A stretch of 41,013 nucleotides of DNA from Bdellovibrionaceae bacterium UBA5009 (GTDB taxonomy: Bacteria > Bdellovibrionota > Bdellovibrionia > Bdellovibrionales > Bdellovibrionaceae): assembly GCA_002396665.1 (NCBI GenBank), contig DGYJ01000078.1:1-41013 (forward strand), written 5' to 3'. This document shows positions 24,380 to 32,551 of the stretch, in pieces; positions within the stretch are counted from its first letter, which is position 1; the number at the start of each line of letters is the position of its first letter. The position numbers and the translations under genes are program-made. The notes under the pieces were generated by a model. It was not told where the DNA came from. It was given only the letters and a program-made list of their open reading frames with translations, and made no database searches.

Positions 24380-25778
24380 TCAACTCTTCCAATACTGACA
24401 TTCCTAATTTCCAACCATCCCCGGCCCCAAGGGTGATCATGATGTCCTTGGCCCGAAGATGTCCCAGCATATCCACAATGCTTTTTTCTTTGGCCGGCCA
24501 GTGCATTTTATTTTTGTGTCGCAATGTTTTCAATAACTCAGAAGACGAAATTCCTGGGATTGGGTTTTCACCGGCGGCATAAATATCTTCAAGCAACAGA
24601 ACATCGGCCAGATCAAAACATTCTGCGAACTCATCCCAACACAGTTGGGTTCGCGAATACCGATGGGGCTGAAAATAAACAACTAATCTTTCGGTTGGAA
24701 ATTTTTCACGAAAGGCCTGCAGTGTCGCTTTAATTTCTGTCGGGTGATGACCGTAATCATCATAGACTTTAATTTGCTGAGCCTCGCCTTTAAAATGAAA
24801 ACGGCGATCTACGCCACCAAATATTTTTAAAGATTTTTTAATTGAATCCTGGGGAGCGCCAACAAAAAAAGCTGCTAAAACAGAGGCCGTGGCATTCAAA
24901 GCATTATGCCGCCCAGGAGTATTTAACTCAAATTGAAATGGCGAGCTTTTTGAAAATTCAAATCCAGATAAAGAATCCCCAACAAGGGAATAATTTCCTT
25001 TTTCACCATTTAAAATGTAATCATTCGAAGGGTCAAAACCATAAAATACAATTCGCTTCGGAAAATTTTCAAAAGTTTTTCTTAGAACAGGATCATCTCC
25101 GCAGGCAATCACCAATCCATAAAACGGAGTCTGCAATGCAAAATTATAAAAGGCCCGATGCAGGTTTTCAAAATTTTTATAATGATCTAAATGATCGGTA
25201 TCAATGTTTGTGATAATCGAAACTTCTGCGTGCAGCTTATGAAAGCTGCCATCGCTTTCATCGGCTTCCGCAACAATCCATTCCCCAGCGCCAAGCCTTG
25301 CAGTTGAGCCAATCAGATTAAATCGCCCCCCAACAACAATGGTGGGGTTCATTTCAGCATGGTGAAGCAAACTTCCGACCATACTTGTCGTCGTCGTTTT
25401 GCCATGGGATCCAGCAACGGCTAAGCCACGCTTCAGACGCATAATTTCTGCCAAAGCCTCTGCCCTTTGAATCAAGGGAATTTTTTTTTGACGAGCGAAT
25501 TGAATTTCTGGATTTTGAAAATTCACGGCACTTGAATACACAACAACATCGGCATCCCCGACATTTTCCTGCCTGTGGCCAATAAAAACTTGCAGCCCAA
25601 GCTCTTGCAACCTTTCGACATTGGAATTCACGGCCAAATCACTTCCAGTGACCTTTGCACCCATCCCATGAAGAAGCTCGGCCAAGCCACACATTCCGAT
25701 GCCCCCAATCCCAATAAAATGAAACTTAGAATTTTTTAAAGATTTTTGCTGGGAATTGAAGTTTGATCTCACATTCAT
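24369..25778 (-). CDS. murC: UDP-N-acetylmuramate-L-alanine ligase MurC
   Basis: Adds L-Ala to UDP-MurNAc, the first Mur ligase step. The N-terminal FHFIGIGGIGMCGLAELLH nucleotide-fold motif is typical of MurC, the ATP loop is VAGSHGKTTTTSM, EADESDGSF follows, and later NALNATASVLAAF and YDDYGHHPTEI. Length 469. The ATG begins directly after the murG stop (TAA then ATG without a gap), and the 3' end overlaps murB by 11 bp. All motifs are intact. Confidence 0.96.
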   Translation of the reverse strand: MNVRSNFNSQQKSLKNSKFHFIGIGGIGMCGLAELLHGMGAKVTGSDLAVNSNVERLQELGLQVFIGHRQENVGDADVVVYSSAVNFQNPEIQFARQKKIPLIQRAEALAEIMRLKRGLAVAGSHGKTTTTSMVGSLLHHAEMNPTIVVGGRFNLIGSTARLGAGEWIVAEADESDGSFHKLHAEVSIITNIDTDHLDHYKNFENLHRAFYNFALQTPFYGLVIACGDDPVLRKTFENFPKRIVFYGFDPSNDYILNGEKGNYSLVGDSLSGFEFSKSSPFQFELNTPGRHNALNATASVLAAFFVGAPQDSIKKSLKIFGGVDRRFHFKGEAQQIKVYDDYGHHPTEIKATLQAFREKFPTERLVVYFQPHRYSRTQLCWDEFAECFDLADVLLLEDIYAAGENPIPGISSSELLKTLRHKNKMHWPAKEKSIVDMLGHLRAKDIMITLGAGDGWKLGMSVLEELNGK

Positions 25779-26909
25779 TTAATTTCCGATCATCTCGTAA
25801 ATTTTCTTAGCCAGCCCATCGGCAGATTGTGGCTTGTAAAATTTTTTAATACGAGATGAATATAATTTCAATTGATCCTTGTTTTGTTTTAACTCTTCGA
25901 TGGCCTGAATCAAAACCTGGGGATTTAAATTTTTCTGCTCGATCAACTTGGCCGCTTGCTCGTTGGCAAGGACCTCGGCATTTTTAAGTTGGTGATCATC
26001 CGCCGCCGCGGGGTAAGGAATAAGTATTGCAGCCTTACCACAGGCTGCAAGTTCTGCCACCGTGCTAGCCCCAGAACGACAAATCACTAAATCAGCCCAA
26101 GCATACTGGACTGGCATATCATGCAAGTACTCAAGAGCCTGAACACCAACTAAGCCTTCATATTTTTTTTGAATCTCAGAAAAATCGTAGACCCCCGTTT
26201 GATGACGAATCAAAATATCTTTTCGCCATTCACTTCCGTCAATCACTGCGCTGGACACGGCTTGATTGATCGCACGCGCGCCTTGGCTTCCGCCAAAAAC
26301 TAAGATTTTGAATTTGTTCATGTCCTCGCTGAATGACTTATTTGATGTTTCCGATGAAACATCGGAAGGCTGAACTTTGGCTAAAGACCTTTCAATTTCT
26401 GCACGGACAGGCAAGCCCACAACTTCTATTCGGTCCGATTTAAAAAACTTTTTCGACTCTTCAAAAACAACGAAACATTTTTTTACAAATCGCGAAAGCC
26501 AACGATTGGTCATCCCCGGGATGGCGTTGGGTTCCCACAGGGCTGTTTTAAAGCCAAACAACGAGGCCATCAATACAAATGGGCCAGATGCATAGCCGCC
26601 AACACCCAAGACAACCAAAGGCTGAAGTTCAAAAAGCAAAGATACCGATTGAAAAAAACTTTTCGGCAATTTTAAAATCGTCAGTATTTTTTTTATTTTC
26701 GAACCACCATGATTAAGCTGGCCAACCTCGATCAAATGCAGTGGCCAGCCCTCGCGGGGAACGATTTTAGTTTCTAATCCTTTAGATGTTCCGACAAAAT
26801 GAATTTCTAGTGTTGGATCTAATTTTTTAAGGGACTGGGCAATAGCCACTGCGGGATAGATGTGTCCCCCAGTTCCCCCACCAGCTATGACAATTTTTTT
26901 TATGCTCAT
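25779..26909 (-). CDS. murG: UDP-N-acetylglucosamine-undecaprenol-PP-MurNAc-pentapeptide transferase MurG
   Basis: Transfers GlcNAc to lipid I to make lipid II at the inner face of the membrane. The N-terminal GGGTGGHIYPAVAIA loop, GVGGYASGPFVLMA, the LWEPNAIPGMTNR motif, LVFGGSQGARAIN and the sugar-nucleotide site ICRSGASTVAELAACG with PYPAAADDHQ are all present. Length 376. AAGGGAA precedes the ATG. It starts 8 bp after the ftsW stop and abuts murC. A Ser/Glu-rich insert of about 20 residues before LVFGGSQG is unremarkable. Confidence 0.96.
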   Translation of the reverse strand: MSIKKIVIAGGGTGGHIYPAVAIAQSLKKLDPTLEIHFVGTSKGLETKIVPREGWPLHLIEVGQLNHGGSKIKKILTILKLPKSFFQSVSLLFELQPLVVLGVGGYASGPFVLMASLFGFKTALWEPNAIPGMTNRWLSRFVKKCFVVFEESKKFFKSDRIEVVGLPVRAEIERSLAKVQPSDVSSETSNKSFSEDMNKFKILVFGGSQGARAINQAVSSAVIDGSEWRKDILIRHQTGVYDFSEIQKKYEGLVGVQALEYLHDMPVQYAWADLVICRSGASTVAELAACGKAAILIPYPAAADDHQLKNAEVLANEQAAKLIEQKNLNPQVLIQAIEELKQNKDQLKLYSSRIKKFYKPQSADGLAKKIYEMIGN

Positions 26910-26917
26910 GAATTCCC

Positions 26918-28015
26918 TTATTGAAAAGGATGTTCGTTAAGATTTTTTTCGATATTGATCAGCAATCCAAACAGAATGCAAAAACCAATCAACGAACTGC
27001 CGCCATAACTTAGAAATGGCAGCGTCAGACCTTTGGTTGGAAGAATTCCCAACACCACACCCATATTAATAAAAATGGAAAATGAAAAAATAAGGCCAAA
27101 TCCCAAAGCCAACATTTTTTTAAACGAATGATTGCAACGAAATGCAATTTGAAATGACTTAAATACCACAAAACCATAAAGACTCAGCAAAACAAGAAAG
27201 CCTAAGAAACCCATCTCTTCACCAAAAACTGCAAGGGTAAAATCAGTATGGGCCTCTGGCAAAAAGAAAAGTTTCCCCTGCCCTTGCCCAAGACCCGCCC
27301 CTGTAATTCCACCTGAATGAAAACTAAGCATACTTTGAATCACTTGAAAACCTTTGTGCTCTGGGTCCGCCCATGGATCTAAAAAGGCCAAAACACGCGC
27401 ACGTCGATAGGGAACGGACATCACTAAAAAATAAAATGCCGGGGCTGCCAAACTCAAAAAGGCAATGATGTAGCGCCATTGCAAACCGAAGGCAAAAAGC
27501 AAACTAAAGCCCACCATGGTGATCAGGGCAAAAGTTCCAAAATCAGGTTGCTTCAAAAAAAGAACAAAAGGCAACACTAAGGTTAAAAGCAAAGCCCAAA
27601 GTGGATAGTCTTTCAGTTGATTTTGTTTGCGATGAAGTAATGTTGTAAAGAAAAGGACGAAGGCAATTTTCATCATCTCTGCAGGTTCAAGGCGAAAGCC
27701 GAATGGCAACTGAATCCATCGAAGGGCCCCACCCACACGCACACCAACACCTGGAATAAATATCAAAAACAGCGCCAAAGTTCCCACCGGCCAGGTCAGC
27801 CAGGACCATTTTTCGATCCAGCGAAATGGCATATGGATTGTTCCCAGCATCACCAAGAAACCGACAACAGCAAACAGCAGTTGTCGTTTAAAAAAGAAGA
27901 GGCCGTCACCGTAATTTTCGGTGGCTAGGATAAAACTTGAACTATAAACTTGGACTACGCCAACACCTAAAAGGGTTAGAATCGCTAAGAGCAGACTTGA
28001 TGATAAATATTTCAT
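26918..28015 (-). CDS. ftsW: septal peptidoglycan glycosyltransferase FtsW
   Basis: A SEDS-family polytopic membrane protein of 365 residues with about ten hydrophobic segments. It polymerises lipid II at the division site together with FtsI. Conserved stretches include ALRWIQLPFGFRLEPAEMMK, LKQPDFGTF, the catalytic-loop region and KGLTLPFLSYGGSSL near the C-terminus. Its place between murD and murG matches FtsW rather than RodA. Upstream lies an inserted lipoprotein gene and a possible hairpin (28038-28070), so ftsW expression may be partly uncoupled from murD. The SD before the ATG is weak. Confidence 0.95.
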   Translation of the reverse strand: MKYLSSSLLLAILTLLGVGVVQVYSSSFILATENYGDGLFFFKRQLLFAVVGFLVMLGTIHMPFRWIEKWSWLTWPVGTLALFLIFIPGVGVRVGGALRWIQLPFGFRLEPAEMMKIAFVLFFTTLLHRKQNQLKDYPLWALLLTLVLPFVLFLKQPDFGTFALITMVGFSLLFAFGLQWRYIIAFLSLAAPAFYFLVMSVPYRRARVLAFLDPWADPEHKGFQVIQSMLSFHSGGITGAGLGQGQGKLFFLPEAHTDFTLAVFGEEMGFLGFLVLLSLYGFVVFKSFQIAFRCNHSFKKMLALGFGLIFSFSIFINMGVVLGILPTKGLTLPFLSYGGSSLIGFCILFGLLINIEKNLNEHPFQ

Positions 28016-28037
28016 GACCTTAGTTTAACGAAAAAGG

Positions 28038-28070
28038 CCAGCCCCTGTCTTTTTAAAAAACAAAGACTGG
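28038..28070 (-). terminator. possible weak terminator or attenuator before ftsW
   Basis: On the minus strand CCAG-TCTTT can pair with AAAGA-(6-nt bulge)-CTGG, followed by CC and TTTTT. The inner exact arms are 28047-28052 and 28062-28067. It stands between the lipoprotein stop and the ftsW start. The bulge makes it weak, so partial termination at most is expected. Confidence 0.35.
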
Positions 28071-28078
28071 ACTTCGGT

Positions 28079-28450
28079 TTAATCAACTAGGTCGTCTTTT
28101 TCTTTCGAATCTTTAGCTGCAGGAGCAGCTGGAGCTGCTGGTTTTGCAGAAGAATTTGACTTCACAGCCGCTTTTGCAGACGGAGAACAGCAATAAACTA
28201 ATCCAAAAATATCAGATGCATTTTTGTAACTAGTTACTGTGTAGGGCTTACTTCCATCACATTTTTTTGCCATTTGCAGATTCAATTCAACAGCGGCATC
28301 GTTGTGATCATCGCCATTGACGAAATCACAGTATACACCAGAAGATTGAGCGACTTTATCACGTTGCTCTTCTCTTTCTTTGTACATAGACGAACAAGAT
28401 GAAAGAACAACAGAGACTAATACGAGTAATGCTACAGACGAACGAATCAC
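28079..28450 (-). CDS. small Cys-rich putative lipoprotein within the dcw cluster
   Basis: A GTG start at 28450 is chosen because AGGAGG lies about 6 nt upstream; the frame is open further upstream but that part overlaps murD. This gives 123 residues. A lipoprotein signal with lipobox VLSSC is followed by a charged stretch (MYKEREEQRDK), a small domain with four cysteines (VYCDF, AKKC, YCC) and an Ala/Pro/Lys-rich tail ending KEKDDLVD. It begins 22 bp after murD and precedes ftsW by 63 bp, so it is co-transcribed with wall and division genes. That placement suggests an envelope or septum role (inference). No family was recognised, and the standard dcw order has nothing here. Confidence 0.75.
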   Translation of the reverse strand: MIRSSVALLVLVSVVLSSCSSMYKEREEQRDKVAQSSGVYCDFVNGDDHNDAAVELNLQMAKKCDGSKPYTVTSYKNASDIFGLVYCCSPSAKAAVKSNSSAKPAAPAAPAAKDSKEKDDLVD

Positions 28451-28472
28451 AAACCCTCCTTGGGTGACGCCA

Positions 28473-29861
28473 TCATCGAAATTTCGAAACGATTTCTTTG
28501 AAATAATCGCCTCTCTCTTCGAAACTGTCAAACATATCAAAGCTTGAACAGCCCGGAGACAGAAGGACGATGTCACCAATTCTGGACTTTTGGTAAGCGA
28601 TCAAAACAGCTTCTTCGAAAGTTCCAATTAAAAACGTTTCACTGAAGTCACCAAGGTCTCGGTTGATTCTTTCTTTGGCTTCACCAACCAGGATCAAAGT
28701 CTTGACCTTTCGTTTCACCATATTGCGAAGGGGTTCGTAATTTAGATTCGTATCCTTACCACCCGCAATCAAAATCACATTTTCGTCAAAAGTATCCAAA
28801 GATCTCAGGACGGCGTGAACATTGGTCGCTTTCGAATCATTGTAGAACATGACCCCACCCACTTTACGAACATACTCAATTCTGTGAGGCAAACTTTTAA
28901 AAGTATCAATCACAGATTGGATCGCATCGTGTTTTGCTCCATGCTCGCGCGCGACAAGAATCGCCGCCATGATATTTTCAATCGAATGTTTACCACGCAT
29001 CTTCATATCTTTGATCGAGTAGTATTCGATCTCGGGACCTGTACGCACACGGATCTCGTGACCAATATTCACAGCTCCACCGATATTCATGATTTGAGGC
29101 TCCAAAGCTTGCTTGCGAGAAAAATAAAAAATTCTTCCGCGCTGAACTGAAGGGTCACGGGCTAACTCGACAACTGCGTTGTCGTCAGCATTTAAAATAG
29201 ATGTTGTGGCTTGATTAGTATTTTTAAATATTTTGCGTTTTGCATTGATGTATTCTTCCATCGAACGATAGCGATCCAAATGGTTTTCGGCCAAATTTGT
29301 AAACACGATATTATTCGGATTGAAATTGTCACAATGTTCAAGCATGAAGCCAGACACTTCCGCGATCACGACATTGCACTTTTCATTGTAGCGCAAATAG
29401 TCCGTCATTGGTTTTTCATTTGAACCGCCCACCCAGCATGTCAAACCAGAAGCTTTCAAAAACGATTCAGCCAATCTTGCCACTGTTGTTTTTCCATTTG
29501 TACCCGTCACACCAATGATAGGCTCTTTAATAAAAGCAGAAACGAATTCAAACTCGCCAGTTACTTTAATGCCTTGGCTACGGGCATAGTCGAAAATTTT
29601 TAAATTCGAAGGAACTCCCGGACTTAATACAACAAGATCTTGTTGCAAAAAAACTTTTGGCGAGTGGCTTCCCAATTCAAATTTGATCGGAAGTCCTTCA
29701 AGTTGTTCAAGCTGAGCAGATAATTCTGGCTTCGATTTGTGATCAGTGACAGTCACTTGGGCTTGGTGTTGAGTCAAAAAGTGCGACAAAGACACCCCTG
29801 TTTTACCAAGTCCAACTATCAATATACGTTTATCTTTTAATTCGCTGAGTTCTTTGTACAT
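28473..29861 (-). CDS. murD: UDP-N-acetylmuramoylalanine-D-glutamate ligase MurD
   Basis: Adds D-Glu to UDP-MurNAc-L-Ala. The N-terminal Rossmann-like motif LIVGLGKTGVS, the ATP loop GVTGTNGKTTVARL, the Mg-binding NLAENHLDRY, LPHRIEYVRKVGGVMFYNDSKATN and the C-terminal LLSPGCSSFDMFDSFEERGDYF are diagnostic of MurD. Length 462. AAGGA lies 7 nt before the ATG. It follows mraY by 52 bp and is followed by the lipoprotein gene. Confidence 0.97.
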   Translation of the reverse strand: MYKELSELKDKRILIVGLGKTGVSLSHFLTQHQAQVTVTDHKSKPELSAQLEQLEGLPIKFELGSHSPKVFLQQDLVVLSPGVPSNLKIFDYARSQGIKVTGEFEFVSAFIKEPIIGVTGTNGKTTVARLAESFLKASGLTCWVGGSNEKPMTDYLRYNEKCNVVIAEVSGFMLEHCDNFNPNNIVFTNLAENHLDRYRSMEEYINAKRKIFKNTNQATTSILNADDNAVVELARDPSVQRGRIFYFSRKQALEPQIMNIGGAVNIGHEIRVRTGPEIEYYSIKDMKMRGKHSIENIMAAILVAREHGAKHDAIQSVIDTFKSLPHRIEYVRKVGGVMFYNDSKATNVHAVLRSLDTFDENVILIAGGKDTNLNYEPLRNMVKRKVKTLILVGEAKERINRDLGDFSETFLIGTFEEAVLIAYQKSRIGDIVLLSPGCSSFDMFDSFEERGDYFKEIVSKFR

Positions 29862-29913
29862 GGGATTTCCTTTTTTATAATTCTTCTTTTTATAAATTTA
29901 ATTCGTCTTGCAA

Positions 29914-30990
29914 TTATCTGAGCTTTAAAGTCGCAAGACTCAAGGCTGCTAAAAGAATCGAGATGATCCAAAAGCGTATGATAATTTTAGTTTCCGTCAA
30001 ACCCTTCAGCTCGTAATGATGATGAAGTGGGGCCATTTTAAAGACTCGCTTGCCCGTGGTTTTGAATGATATCACTTGAATGATCACCGACATCATTTCT
30101 GCAACGAACACCCCACCTAAAACAATCATCAACAATTCATTCTTCGTAAGAACAGCCATTGTCCCCAAAAATCCACCCAAACTTAAACTTCCAACATCAC
30201 CCATAAAAACCTGGGCAGGATAGGTATTGAACCACAAAAATCCAAGGCCTGCGGCCACGATAGTTGCTGCTAATGGAGCAAGTTCACCGGCCCCAACGAC
30301 ATGGGGAATTTGCAAATAACTTGCGATACTGTAGTGGCCCGCAATGTAAGCAAAAAGTCCAAGAGTCGTTGCTGCAATAATCACAGGAACAATGGCCAAG
30401 CCATCTAAACCATCAGTGAAGTTCACGGCATTTGCAGTTCCAACAATCACGAAGCCCGCAAACACGATATAAAAATATCCCAAGTCAAAACTAAGTGATT
30501 TCACAAAGGGAATGCTGACCACTGTTGAAAGTCCAAACCAGTGGATCAAAACAAACACCACAGCCATTGAAATTCCAAACTCGCCAACAAGCCTCACTTT
30601 TCCCGAAAGGCCCTTTGTATTTTTTTTGCTCACTTTAAGATAATCATCCATGTAGCCAATTAGACCGAAAGCCCATGTGATCAGTAACACGCCCCAAACC
30701 ATGGCATTGTAAATATCCATCCACAAAAGGCAGGGGATCAACGTGCTTAGCAAAATCAAGCCACCACCCATTGTTGGTGTTCCAGCTTTTTTCTTGTGGG
30801 TCTGAGGGCCATCATCACGAATACTTTGGCCAAAATGTTTTTCTTTCAAACGACGAATAAAGATCGGACCCCACATAACACAGATAAAAAATGCTGTGAA
30901 AAATGAAATAAAGGTACGAACTGTAATGTAGCGAAAGATATTGAATAGCGAATAATCACTGACGAGGGAGTATAACCATTGATAAAGCAT
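29914..30990 (-). CDS. mraY: phospho-MurNAc-pentapeptide transferase MraY
   Basis: A membrane enzyme of 358 residues with about ten helices that transfers phospho-MurNAc-pentapeptide to undecaprenyl phosphate, giving lipid I. Conserved motifs are KKAGTPTMGG, the Asp-rich YMDDYLKVSKKNTKGLSGK, NAVNFTDGLDGLA, MGDVGSLSLGG and APLHHHYELKG. An inverted repeat (31014-31040) lies about 24 bp upstream of the ATG, and the SD is weak, so this gene may have its own control. The gap to murF is 84 bp, the widest between same-strand neighbours in this cluster. Confidence 0.97.
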   Translation of the reverse strand: MLYQWLYSLVSDYSLFNIFRYITVRTFISFFTAFFICVMWGPIFIRRLKEKHFGQSIRDDGPQTHKKKAGTPTMGGGLILLSTLIPCLLWMDIYNAMVWGVLLITWAFGLIGYMDDYLKVSKKNTKGLSGKVRLVGEFGISMAVVFVLIHWFGLSTVVSIPFVKSLSFDLGYFYIVFAGFVIVGTANAVNFTDGLDGLAIVPVIIAATTLGLFAYIAGHYSIASYLQIPHVVGAGELAPLAATIVAAGLGFLWFNTYPAQVFMGDVGSLSLGGFLGTMAVLTKNELLMIVLGGVFVAEMMSVIIQVISFKTTGKRVFKMAPLHHHYELKGLTETKIIIRFWIISILLAALSLATLKLR

Positions 30991-31013
30991 TTTGTAGGGT
31001 TAGCACATTCTGT

Positions 31014-31040
31014 TTATCAATTGCAAGCGAAAGTTGATAA
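31014..31040. promoter_or_regulatory. inverted repeat TTATCAA/TTGATAA upstream of mraY
   Basis: Perfect 7-bp arms (31014-31020 and 31034-31040) separated by 13 bp, centre to centre 20 bp, or about two helical turns. This suits a dimeric DNA-binding protein better than an RNA hairpin. It lies in the 84-bp gap between murF and mraY. The protein is unknown. Confidence 0.35.
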
Positions 31041-31074
31041 CCCAACGATTTCATTTAAGTTTTTTGTATAAAAA

Positions 31075-32511
31075 CTAATCTTTCTTTTCAGAAAATCCGA
31101 TGGGCTTCAATGGCAAAATCATTCTTTCTAACTTCATGCCGCGTGATCCTTTCACAATCACCACATCGTCAGATTGAACTTTTGTGGCCAAATCATCTGC
31201 CAGTGAAGATTCAAATTCTGACACAATCTTTGCGACGACTTTAGAGCTTTGATTTTGCTCTAATGCTTCTTGAAATCCTTTTTGAAAAGCAGAGTGGTCT
31301 TTTCCGTAAAAATAAACTCGATCAAATCCACTTTCACCAACTAAATGACCTAGCTCTTCATGCAAAGGGGCCGACATATCCCCAAGTTCTAACATTTGGG
31401 CAAAGACGCCAATTTTTTGCCCCCCCAAATTGATCTTCGAAATATTTCCAAGCAAGGCCTTCATGCTATCAGGGTTTGCATTGTATCCATCAAATAAAAT
31501 TTTCGTATTTTTTTCTGTCTTCAGCCATTGATTGCGTCCCCAGTTCGTCTTGCATTCAGAAAGTCCTTTCCAAATTTGTTCAGGCGTCAAGCCCGCCGCT
31601 AAAGATAAACTTGCTGCCGCTGAAAGGTTATTCAAATTGTGTTCACCGAAAACGGGGACCTTCACCGATCCTTCGACACCTGCAATTTTACCTTCTAATG
31701 TTAATGATTCCATTTCGATTGTTTTCACACGCAAATAAACATCTGCCTTTGCATGCAGACAAGAAAAAGTCATCTTCGGGGACTTGGGGTAAAACTTCAC
31801 TGCCTTTTGAAACATTTTAAATGTGTATGGATTATCTAAATTGTAAATTCTTAAAGTTTTACTGCTCGAAGAATTGTAAATTTCTTCCTTGGCTTCAGCA
31901 ATTTTTTCAACAGAACCAAAATGCTCGATATGGCCACGGCCCACCATGGTGCAAGTCACAACGTCAGGATCTGCAATTTCCACAAGTCGTGTGATTTCGC
32001 CCGCATGATTCATACCCATTTCAACAACGGCCACTTCGTGTTGGGGCTCGATGGCCAACAAGGTTAGCGGAACTCCCCAGTGATTATTAAATGAGCCTTT
32101 GTTGTAGTGGGTTTTTTTAACTGTGGACAAAATCGCCGCTGTAAATTCTTTGGTTGTGGTTTTTCCATTAGAACCCGTAATCCCTAAAATTTGGGCCTTC
32201 ATTGTTTTACGATAATGGTGGGCCAAATCCTGCAACGCTTTCAAAGTATCTTTAACCAAAAATACAGTGACATTATTTTTAATTTTTTCGATTTCAGGAG
32301 TCTGTTGATGAATCAAAATCCCAGCTGCGTTCTTGGCGGCAGCCTGACCAAGAAATTGATGGGCGTCAAACTGATCCCCTTGCAAAGCCACGAAGAGCTT
32401 CCCTGTCAGATCCACACGCGTGTCTGTGCCGACCGCAGAGAATTCTTTATTGGGCTCTGATAAAATTTGTGCCCCTGTCCAATTTGCTATTTGTGCTGAA
32501 TTCAATTTCAT
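31075..32511 (-). CDS. murF: UDP-MurNAc-tripeptide D-Ala-D-Ala ligase MurF
   Basis: Adds D-Ala-D-Ala to complete the UDP-MurNAc-pentapeptide. The N-terminal substrate domain has the GTDTRVDLTGKLFVALQGDQFDAH pattern (in short pieces TDTRVDLTGKLFVAL and FDAHQF), the ATP loop is GITGSNGKTTTKEF, then NKGSFNNHWGVPLTLL and VEMGMNHAGEI, which mark MurF, and late LFDGYNANPDSMKALL. Length 478. GAGGA precedes the ATG by 4 nt. It follows murE by 40 bp. Confidence 0.96.
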   Translation of the reverse strand: MKLNSAQIANWTGAQILSEPNKEFSAVGTDTRVDLTGKLFVALQGDQFDAHQFLGQAAAKNAAGILIHQQTPEIEKIKNNVTVFLVKDTLKALQDLAHHYRKTMKAQILGITGSNGKTTTKEFTAAILSTVKKTHYNKGSFNNHWGVPLTLLAIEPQHEVAVVEMGMNHAGEITRLVEIADPDVVTCTMVGRGHIEHFGSVEKIAEAKEEIYNSSSSKTLRIYNLDNPYTFKMFQKAVKFYPKSPKMTFSCLHAKADVYLRVKTIEMESLTLEGKIAGVEGSVKVPVFGEHNLNNLSAAASLSLAAGLTPEQIWKGLSECKTNWGRNQWLKTEKNTKILFDGYNANPDSMKALLGNISKINLGGQKIGVFAQMLELGDMSAPLHEELGHLVGESGFDRVYFYGKDHSAFQKGFQEALEQNQSSKVVAKIVSEFESSLADDLATKVQSDDVVIVKGSRGMKLERMILPLKPIGFSEKKD

Positions 32512-32551
32512 AACATCCTCATCTTGTCCAATTTACTTTCATCTGTTCGCT

